A stretch of 64,000 bases of DNA from assembly GCA_002305165.1 (NCBI GenBank), contig DBQI01000039.1:1-64000 (forward strand), given 5' to 3'. Below the pieces are notes generated by a model, which was not told the DNA's origin, ran no database searches, and saw only the letters and a list, made by a program, of their open reading frames with translations. The DNA is from Armatimonadetes bacterium UBA1398 (GTDB lineage: Bacteria; Armatimonadota; Zipacnadia; UBA1398). The position numbers were made by a program, and so were the translations under genes. Positions 57,443 to 64,000 of the stretch are shown piece after piece (the stretch's first letter is position 1; every line of letters begins with the position of its first letter).

Positions 57443-60148
57443 GTGAACACAAAGACCCCTCGAGCCGAGTACCCTCGGCCTCATCTCATTCGCGACGACA
57501 CCCCCGGTGAGGGCTGGCTGAGCCTGAACGGGCCCTGGAGCTTCCGGTTCGGCGACCCCGACGGGTGGGATGGGGCGTCGCCCGTCAATCCCGAGGGCTG
57601 CGATCGACAGATCGTGGTCCCCTTTCCGTGGGAGTCGTTCGCCGCGTGGGGCGAGGACCGCCCGGGATCGCGGGACTTCAATGAGTCGTACCTGAGCCCG
57701 CATCACTACCTGGATCCCGCCGACGCGACCCTCGAGGATGGCCGCTACCGGCAGGCGCCTCGCCAGACGGTTGGCTGGTACGCGAGGACTGTGGCGGTTC
57801 CGGAGGCCATGCGGGGGCAGCGCGTCTTCCTCGTCATCGGGGCGCTCGATTACTACGGGACCGTCTGGGTTGGCGGGAAGAAGGTCGCGGAGCACGAGGG
57901 GGGATACCTGCCCTTCGAGGTGGACGTGACGGACCGGATCGGGCCCGACGGCGCCCTCGATGTCGTCATCCGGGCCGAAGACCCACAGGACCACCTCGAC
58001 CAACCCGCGGGCAAGCAGATCGGCTGGTACGAGCGCACCAGCGGCATCTGGCAGCCGGTCTGGATCGAGGCGCGGCCTATGGCGCATGTGACGGGTTCGC
58101 GGATCGCGCCCGATGTGGCCGGCGAGCGGGTCTCGGTCCGCGTGGCCCTCGGCGGGGACCTCAGCGCGGCCAGCGATCTCGAGGCGCAGGTGATCGACCA
58201 GGAGGGCGACCTCATCGCGTCGGTGACGGCGGAGGCATCGCCCGATATCGAGTTCGCGGTACCGGTGCCGTCGCCGATCCTCTGGGAGCCGGAGGCGCCC
58301 TACCGCTACACCCTTCGCGTCCTCCTGCGCCACGGCGGGGAGGTCGTGGATCGGGTCGACGCGCCTTTCGGGATGCGGTCCGTCGATGCCGGACCACTTC
58401 CGGGAACCGATACCCAGGTCGTTCGCCTGAACGGCAAGCCCATCTACCTTCGCGGCGTACTGGCCCAGAACTTCAACCCCTTCGGCGTCTACACGTACCC
58501 CTCGGTGGCGATGATGAGATCGGACATCGAGCGTGCCAAGGCGGCGGGGTTCAACATGATCCGCATCCACATCAAGATCGAGGATCCCGTCTTCCTCGAC
58601 CTTGCCGATGAGCTGGGCTGCCTGATCATGTACGACCTCCCCAACTGCGGACGGCTCACGGATCTCTCAAAGGCCCGCTGGGAGGCGACACTCCGCGGGG
58701 CGATGGAGCGGGACTTCAACCACCCGTCGATCTTCGCGTGGGTGCTCTTCAACGAGACCTGGGGCCTCGGGGGGATGGAGTACCGCGAGGACAAGGCCGC
58801 GCAGGAGTGGGTCCGCTCGATGGTGCGCTTCGCCCGCGGCCTCGACCCCACCCGGCTCGTCGAGGACAACTCGCCGTGCCTCTACGACCACGTGGAGACG
58901 GACATCAACTCGTGGCACTTCTACATCAACGACCAGGTGAAGGCGGAAGCGCACATCGCCGAGGTGGTCGCCCATACCTTCCCCGGGTCCACCTTCAACT
59001 ACGTGAGAGGCAACGCGCAGACCGGCGCGCCGCTCATGAACAGCGAGTACGGGGGCATCGACGCCGGCGCGGGGGACCGGGACGTGTCGTGGTGCTTCCA
59101 CCATCTGACGAACGCGCTGCGGAAGCACGAGATCGTCTGTGGCTACATCTACACCGAGCTGCAGGACATCGAGTGGGAGCGCAACGGGCTCCTGAACTAC
59201 GACCGCGCGCCCAAGGAGTTTGGGTACGATCCGTCCTTCATCAACGGATGGGACTGCCTCGTGCTGGATGCCCCCCTTGGGACGACCGCGGAGGTCGGCA
59301 CGCGGGTTCGCATCCCGGCCCTGGCTAGCATCTTCTCCCGCGAGGAGATCCCTGCCACGAGGCTGTGTTGGCAGGTAGACCTCTGCGACGCCCTGGGACG
59401 GACGAAGCAAGCCGTCTCCGAGGGCTCATGCGACGTCGCCGCCAGCCCCTACCGGGTGACTCCCCTGGGGGAGATCGCCTTCGAGATGCCCTCGGAGCCG
59501 GGCCTGGCGAGGCTCGTCGCGTGGATCGAGTCCGGCGACGGCGTCATCCTGGCCCGGAACTGGGTCTACCGCGCGGTGGGAGCGTGGCGGGGCGATGACG
59601 CGGTGCTGCCTCTCGAGGCGGCGGAGTGGGAGGGCTTCGCGGGACTCCACGACGAGGATGGACTCTGGGCCGGCGGCTCGGGCAGCGGCAGCGTCGTCTA
59701 CAGGGCGCAACTGCCGGCCGAGGCGGCCCAAGCGGGCCAGATCACCCTGCTGGCGGAGCTGTCGGCCTGGCGGCCGGGGTACAAGCAGACGGACGGGGAG
59801 ACCACGTCGACGGACGTGACAGTCATCGCGAACGGCCAGGAGATCGACTGCATCACCCTGCCCGACTCCCCCTGCGACAGCCGGGGAGCGTTGAGCGGCA
59901 TCGCGGGCAAGCCGTGCAAGTATGGCTACCGCGTGGAGGTCCCCATCAAGGGCGGCCAGTTGCGGTCGGTCTTCTCCAGGGCGCCGGAGGTTGAAGTGCG
60001 CTTCCAGGTCAAGGCGGACGCCCAGAACGTCGGTGGCCTCTGCGTCTACGAGAGCACTGCCGGGAGGTATCCCTTCGGACCGTGTCTCATCATGGGTGAG
60101 GTGAAGGTCGAGACCCCCCCGATACCGCCCCGACCGAAGGGGAGATAG
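57443..60148 (+). CDS. GH2 family beta-glycosidase
   Basis: 901 residues from a GTG five bases after GGAGG. The GH2 order is clear: sugar-binding sandwich (LNGPWSFRFGDPDG, WYARTVAVPEAMRGQRVFLV), Ig-like domain, and a TIM barrel. The acid/base is Glu438 in FNETWG and the nucleophile is Glu535 in NSEYGG. YLRGVLAQNFNPFGVYTYPS and RIHIKIEDPVFLDLADELG are barrel landmarks. A C-terminal part after about 650 adds beta-rich domains. No signal peptide is seen, so the enzyme probably acts in the cytoplasm on imported beta-galactosides, mannosides or glucuronides; the exact one is not decided. The next gene starts 10 nt after the stop. Confidence 0.9.
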   Translation: MNTKTPRAEYPRPHLIRDDTPGEGWLSLNGPWSFRFGDPDGWDGASPVNPEGCDRQIVVPFPWESFAAWGEDRPGSRDFNESYLSPHHYLDPADATLEDGRYRQAPRQTVGWYARTVAVPEAMRGQRVFLVIGALDYYGTVWVGGKKVAEHEGGYLPFEVDVTDRIGPDGALDVVIRAEDPQDHLDQPAGKQIGWYERTSGIWQPVWIEARPMAHVTGSRIAPDVAGERVSVRVALGGDLSAASDLEAQVIDQEGDLIASVTAEASPDIEFAVPVPSPILWEPEAPYRYTLRVLLRHGGEVVDRVDAPFGMRSVDAGPLPGTDTQVVRLNGKPIYLRGVLAQNFNPFGVYTYPSVAMMRSDIERAKAAGFNMIRIHIKIEDPVFLDLADELGCLIMYDLPNCGRLTDLSKARWEATLRGAMERDFNHPSIFAWVLFNETWGLGGMEYREDKAAQEWVRSMVRFARGLDPTRLVEDNSPCLYDHVETDINSWHFYINDQVKAEAHIAEVVAHTFPGSTFNYVRGNAQTGAPLMNSEYGGIDAGAGDRDVSWCFHHLTNALRKHEIVCGYIYTELQDIEWERNGLLNYDRAPKEFGYDPSFINGWDCLVLDAPLGTTAEVGTRVRIPALASIFSREEIPATRLCWQVDLCDALGRTKQAVSEGSCDVAASPYRVTPLGEIAFEMPSEPGLARLVAWIESGDGVILARNWVYRAVGAWRGDDAVLPLEAAEWEGFAGLHDEDGLWAGGSGSGSVVYRAQLPAEAAQAGQITLLAELSAWRPGYKQTDGETTSTDVTVIANGQEIDCITLPDSPCDSRGALSGIAGKPCKYGYRVEVPIKGGQLRSVFSRAPEVEVRFQVKADAQNVGGLCVYESTAGRYPFGPCLIMGEVKVETPPIPPRPKGR

Positions 60149-60158
60149 GACGGACTCA

Positions 60159-62435
60159 ATGGGTAGACAGAAAGCCGCGAGCCGCAGGATGGGGCTCGGA
60201 GCCATCGTGGTCCTTCTGTGTTGCGTTGGCGCGGCCTATGCGCAGGGCGGCAGCGTCGTCAGCGTCGTCGATGAGGACGGAATGATGAGGGATATCGTGA
60301 ACCTGGAGCCGGACCAGCGGCGCATCGAGAGCCGGCAGTGGGCGGCTGTTGAGTGGAGCCTGCCACTGCGGAGCGACCCGGACCTCAACCCGTACGACAC
60401 GCTCCAGATCGTCGTGGACGTGGTTCTGACCGCCCCGTCAGGAGCCCAGCTCACCGTGCCCGCTTTCTGGTACGAGGGCTTCGAGCGGTCGCGCGAGGGC
60501 GACGCCGAGGTCCTGACGCCCACGGGCGTCGCGGAGTGGCGCGTACGCTTCACGCCGACCGAGGCCGGGGAGTACAGCTCCGAGGTACACGTGGGTGTCC
60601 CCGCCCTGGGCCACGCCGAGGCGCCCGGCCCGACCCTCGAGGTGGCGGCGGCTCTGGGCCGCGGGTTCATCCGGGTCAACGACGCGAACCGGCGGTACTT
60701 CGTCTTCGATGACGGCACGCCGTACTTCGCCCTCGGGCACAACGTCTGCTGGCCCAACGCCGTGAGCATCACCTACGACTACGACGACTACTACGCGACC
60801 ATGGCGGCGGCGGGGGAGTCGTACAGCCGGCTCTGGCTCGGCCCCGGCTGGAGCCCCTTCTCGCTCCAGCATGACGACGCTCTGGAGGACTTCGACCAGA
60901 GATCCGCGTGGCGGCTCGATTACGTTCTTGATCTGGCGGAGTCCAATGGCCTGTACGTCATGCTGTGCTTCGAGAGCTTCAACTACCTCCGCAAGTCGGA
61001 CCCCTACCCCTCCTGGGACCAGACGCCCTACCGCGCCGAGGCGGGCGGCCCGATCTCGGAGCCGGCGGAGTTCTTCACGAACGACGAGGCGACGCGCTGG
61101 TTCCAGAATCGCCTCCGCTACGTGATCGCTCGAGTCGGCCACTCGCCGCATGTGCTCTCGTGGCAGTTCTGGAACGAGGTGGACCTCACCGAGGGGTATG
61201 ACGGCGACGTGGTGGGCACGTGGCACCAGGAGATGGCTGAGTTCGTGAAGCAGATCGATGTCTACGGCCACCTGGTGACCACCAGCTTCGCCAACACGGT
61301 CGGCGACCCCAGGGTGTGGAGCGTGGAGGAGCTGGACTACGTCCAGTCTCACAACTACGGAGCGCCGGACATCACGGACGTCATGAGGCACTCCTCAGCG
61401 AAGGCGGAGCTCTACGGACGGCCTCACATGTTCGGCGAGTTCGGCGCCGACTCCATGGCCGGGTACCTCGACCAGGACACCGAGGGGTACCATCTCCATG
61501 AGGGCATCTGGGCCTCCACCATGTCGGGAGACGCGGGCAGCGCCTCGCTCTGGTGGTGGGACAACTACATCCGCCCTCGAAACCTCTATCATCACTTCCG
61601 CGCCCTGAGGGAGTTCATCGATGGCGCCCCCATGGACGGCGCGGAGTTCGGGCCCATCGAGATCGGCGCGGTTAGCTACGATGAGGAGCCGCCCGCGTCG
61701 GACGAGCCCGTCACCATTCAGGGCACTGCGCTCTGGTACGACGCAGAGCCGCTGGAGATCGAGCTGGGCGAGGAGATTCCCCTGCCAGACGCGGCGCATC
61801 TGCCTAGCTTCCTGCACGGCACGCGGAACCACCCGGACATGCACAACCCCCTCACCCTGCGCTTCGCGGCGCGTGAGCCGCTGACCATCGGCGTGCGCGT
61901 CGCGGGCGTCAGCGGCCACGGCGGCGCGGCCCTGCGGGTGCTTCTCAACGGCGAGGAAGCGCTGTACCAGGAGTTCGCGGACAACCTCCCCGATGACAAC
62001 GAGACCATGACTCAGTACGACGGGGTGTACCGAGTGGAAGTCCCCGCCGGCGAGCATCGCGTCACTATCGAGAACCCCGGCAACGACTGGTTCGGTTTCG
62101 CGATCCTCCTCGAGGGGGCGTCGGCGCCCGTCCCCGCGACGCCGCCGGCACGGATCCTGGGGATCGGCGATGGCCGCTTCGGCTACCTCTGGATCCGTCA
62201 CCGAGACGCTGGCTGGCGGTCGCTCGTTCGTGATGACGGGCATCCGAGCCCCCTCCCCTCCGGCGTCGTTCGGCTCCCCAACTGGACCGACGGAAGCTAC
62301 ACGGTGGAGTGGTTCGACACGTGGAGTGGCGAGGTGACGAACACCCTCCAGGCTACGGCGACAGGCGGAGAGCTCGAGGCGCCGATGCCCCCGGTGACAG
62401 TGGACGTGGCGATCAGGGTGCGGCCAGAGGCCTAG
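60159..62435 (+). CDS. Secreted DUF5060/GH5-like (clan GH-A) glycoside hydrolase
   Basis: 758 residues. A signal peptide (GLGAIVVLLCCVGAAYAQ) is followed by a DUF5060-type sandwich (LNPYDTLQIVVDVVLTAPSG, EWRVRFTPTEAGEYSSEVHV) with about 145 residues. The catalytic barrel contains GRGFIRVNDANRRYFVFDDG at its start, SWQFWNEVDLTEG with Glu340 as acid/base, and MFGEFGADS with Glu427 as nucleophile. After 530 come further beta domains: one like a malectin/CBM fold (VRVAGVSGHGGAALRVLLNG) and a final Ig-like module. Family relatives act on beta-mannans, galactans or xylans. It is co-transcribed with the GH2 gene, so secreted and intracellular steps are joined in one operon. Confidence 0.85.
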   Translation: MGRQKAASRRMGLGAIVVLLCCVGAAYAQGGSVVSVVDEDGMMRDIVNLEPDQRRIESRQWAAVEWSLPLRSDPDLNPYDTLQIVVDVVLTAPSGAQLTVPAFWYEGFERSREGDAEVLTPTGVAEWRVRFTPTEAGEYSSEVHVGVPALGHAEAPGPTLEVAAALGRGFIRVNDANRRYFVFDDGTPYFALGHNVCWPNAVSITYDYDDYYATMAAAGESYSRLWLGPGWSPFSLQHDDALEDFDQRSAWRLDYVLDLAESNGLYVMLCFESFNYLRKSDPYPSWDQTPYRAEAGGPISEPAEFFTNDEATRWFQNRLRYVIARVGHSPHVLSWQFWNEVDLTEGYDGDVVGTWHQEMAEFVKQIDVYGHLVTTSFANTVGDPRVWSVEELDYVQSHNYGAPDITDVMRHSSAKAELYGRPHMFGEFGADSMAGYLDQDTEGYHLHEGIWASTMSGDAGSASLWWWDNYIRPRNLYHHFRALREFIDGAPMDGAEFGPIEIGAVSYDEEPPASDEPVTIQGTALWYDAEPLEIELGEEIPLPDAAHLPSFLHGTRNHPDMHNPLTLRFAAREPLTIGVRVAGVSGHGGAALRVLLNGEEALYQEFADNLPDDNETMTQYDGVYRVEVPAGEHRVTIENPGNDWFGFAILLEGASAPVPATPPARILGIGDGRFGYLWIRHRDAGWRSLVRDDGHPSPLPSGVVRLPNWTDGSYTVEWFDTWSGEVTNTLQATATGGELEAPMPPVTVDVAIRVRPEA

Positions 62436-62542
62436 GGGGGTACTCGAAGGACGGGACAGGATGCAGGGCGCGGAGCCACGCTCACGCCCCGCTCAATGAG
62501 GCGATTCACGATGGGATGGCTAACGCACGCCACGCGGGTCCC

Positions 62543-62571
62543 TTTGGGGCGCCGCCCACCCGTGCTATTAT
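62543..62571 (+). promoter_or_regulatory. Candidate promoter for hemA
   Basis: TTTGGG at 62543-62548, a 17-base spacer, and TGC-TATTAT with the -10 hexamer at 62566-62571. The extended -10 is strong, the -35 weak. A start near 62578 precedes both possible start codons (62590 and 62632). Confidence 0.5.
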
Positions 62572-62631
62572 TAGCCGGGTCGAACTTCGATGCCCCTGCT
62601 TGCGGCGGCGGGCTGCGCACGGGAAGACACC

Positions 62632-63990
62632 TTGGAAGTCAGTGTTGTCGGGCTAAGCCACAAGACGGCGGATCTCAGTGTGCGCGATCGCGCGTCGATC
62701 AGCGTGCCCGAGGTCGCTGCCCGTCTGACGGAGGCCGCGGACAGCCCTGGGATCGCTGAAGCCCTGCTCCTGAGCACCTGCAACCGCTCGGAGCTCTACC
62801 TGGTCTCGAACAACGGCTCCCGTATGGCCGCCGAGGATGCCTTCGCCCGGGCGCATCGGCTCCCCCTCGAAGAGGTCCGGGGTCACCTTTACGTCCACCG
62901 GAACCTCGATGCGGTGCGGCACTTCTGCGCCGTGGCCGCGGGGATCGACAGCATGGTTGTGGGCGAGCATGAGATCATGGCCCAGATCAAGCAGGCCGTG
63001 GGACTGGGCAAGCGGGCGGGCACGGTCAAGACGACCCTTGGCCGGCTGGCCAACAAGGCCCTCGCGGCGGGCAAGCGAGTCCGCACGGAGACGAAGCTCG
63101 GCGAGGGGTTCGTGTCGGTTGCCTCGGTGGCCGTAGGGCTCGCCGAGGAAGTGTTCGGTGACCTTGCGAACGCCCGGCTGCTGCTTCTCGGCGCCGGTCA
63201 GAACAGCGAGCTGATCGCCGAACGCCTCCACGCGGCCGGGGCCCGCTCGATCATCGTCAGCAACCGGAACTACGAGCGAGCGCGGGATCTGGCGAGCCGC
63301 TTCGACGGCCAGGCCGTCAGATTCGACGACTTCCCTAGTGAACTCGCGAAGGCGGACATCGTCATCGCCTCCACCCACGCGCCGCACGCGGTGATCACGG
63401 CGGAGCAGGTGCGCGCCGTGCTTCGCGACCGACAGAGGCAGCCCATGTTCGTGATCGACCTCTCGGTGCCCCGGAATGTCGACCCGGAGGTCGGGCAGAT
63501 CCACGGGGTGCGCCTCTACGACCTGGACGGCTTGAACCAGTTCCTGCGGACAACCCGGGAACAGCGGACGTCGGAGGTGCCTCGGGCCCAGGAGATCATC
63601 GAGCGCGAAGCCCGGGAGTTCCTGGTGTGGATGAGGTCACGGGAGATCGTTCCCATCACTTTGACGATCCTAGATGCGGCCGAGGCGCTGCGGGCCGAGG
63701 AGATGCAGGCCTTCCTCGCCGAGACGACCAACCTCACGACTCGGCAGGAGCGGGCAGTCGAGCGCCTGACGCGCAGACTCGTACACCGCCTCCTCCGCGT
63801 CCCCCTCGACCAGCTGCGGGAGCTCGCCTGCACGCCCGAGGGCGCGCACAACGTGGAGGTTGTCAAGTCTCTGTTCGGGGTCGAGGTCGCCGCCGGCGCC
63901 GCGGATCCCGTCGAGGTCGAGGTCGATGGCGACGACCTGGGCGAGGACGACTCGGAGGCAACCGACGAGACCTCCGCCAAGGCGGGTTGA
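62632..63990 (+). CDS. hemA: Glutamyl-tRNA reductase
   Basis: 452 residues. The TTG at 62632 is chosen because it puts the catalytic Cys in STCNRSE at position 50, as in other GluTRs, and gives the usual opening MEVSVVGLSHKTADLSVR. An ATG at 62590 would add 14 residues. GEHEIMAQIKQA is the conserved GluTR segment and LLLLGAGQNSELIAERL the NADPH site, followed by the helical dimerisation end. It reduces Glu-tRNA to glutamate-1-semialdehyde, the first step of C5 tetrapyrrole synthesis. An acidic tail of about 25 residues (VEVEVDGDDLGEDDSEATDE) after the dimerisation domain is unusual. No other heme genes are visible, as the window ends ten bases later. Confidence 0.93.
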   Translation: MEVSVVGLSHKTADLSVRDRASISVPEVAARLTEAADSPGIAEALLLSTCNRSELYLVSNNGSRMAAEDAFARAHRLPLEEVRGHLYVHRNLDAVRHFCAVAAGIDSMVVGEHEIMAQIKQAVGLGKRAGTVKTTLGRLANKALAAGKRVRTETKLGEGFVSVASVAVGLAEEVFGDLANARLLLLGAGQNSELIAERLHAAGARSIIVSNRNYERARDLASRFDGQAVRFDDFPSELAKADIVIASTHAPHAVITAEQVRAVLRDRQRQPMFVIDLSVPRNVDPEVGQIHGVRLYDLDGLNQFLRTTREQRTSEVPRAQEIIEREAREFLVWMRSREIVPITLTILDAAEALRAEEMQAFLAETTNLTTRQERAVERLTRRLVHRLLRVPLDQLRELACTPEGAHNVEVVKSLFGVEVAAGAADPVEVEVDGDDLGEDDSEATDETSAKAG

Positions 63991-64000
63991 GCACGGCCCA

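Overview
High-G+C bacterial chromosome fragment with 44 protein genes, no rRNA, no recognisable tRNA, no CRISPR array and no transposase. About a third of the genes seem to start with GTG or TTG. Large secreted glycoside hydrolases (GH116, GH50-like, GH172/DUF2961, GH2, DUF5060/GH5-like), DUF6807, DUF4438, a solute-binding protein fused to its permease, and several Gfo/Idh and MDR dehydrogenases suggest an uncultivated polysaccharide-degrading bacterium of the Armatimonadota / Planctomycetota-like kind. The phylum is inferred from gene content only. The giant 2-hydroxyacyl-CoA dehydratase activase/reductase points to at least partly anaerobic metabolism.

Layout. 1-7.6 kb: the end of a beta-propeller protein, then a leftward run (DUF6807 protein, dehydratase activase fusion, sigma-like protein with a zinc-finger tail, coiled-coil protein). 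7.9-10.5 kb: GH116 enzyme closed by a strong hairpin. 10.6-15.9 kb: accessory island with an AAA ATPase plus a small PD-(D/E)XK-like nuclease (possible defence pair), then a radical SAM/SPASM enzyme, two tyrosine-rich exported lipoproteins and a SPASM-like partner. 15.9-25.8 kb: beta-helix/propeller protein, deacetylase, PHP phosphoesterase, TPR protein, zinc peptidase, iron-type ADH, ftsE-ftsX. 25.9-31 kb: leftward GH50-like enzyme, phosphoesterase-propeller fusion, DUF4438. 31-39.8 kb: ABC sugar uptake genes without an ATPase, a NAGPA-type glycosidase and a HEAT-repeat protein. 39.8-51.4 kb: dehydrogenases, MoxR/DUF58, LysE exporter, DUF6599-like protein, Zn/Cd P-type ATPase. 51.5-62.4 kb: nucleoside-type MFS carrier, Nramp-like transporter without the usual metal ligands, GH172, lipoprotein, GH2, GH5-like. 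62.6-64 kb: hemA.

The most novel part is 12.7-15.9 kb. Two adjacent genes encode precursors with a twin-arginine signal, a lipobox cysteine, a Pro/Ala/Lys linker and a tail built almost wholly of Tyr-x-Asp/Glu triads. The tails share a 128-nt stretch that is identical base for base, whereas the signal regions have diverged. They lie between a radical SAM/SPASM gene and a gene whose protein keeps only a SPASM-like half. This looks like an undescribed RiPP-type pathway in which tyrosines of a surface lipoprotein are modified in the cytoplasm before Tat export.

Most of the rest reads as carbohydrate scavenging: secreted hydrolases and lyase-like folds release sugars, the fused ABC importer and MFS carrier take them up, and the MDR and Gfo/Idh oxidoreductases process them. 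No stretch longer than about 300 bases lacks a gene. The larger gaps (7615-7891, 17905-18105, 21952-22167, 57234-57442, 62436-62631) hold candidate promoters or inverted repeats.
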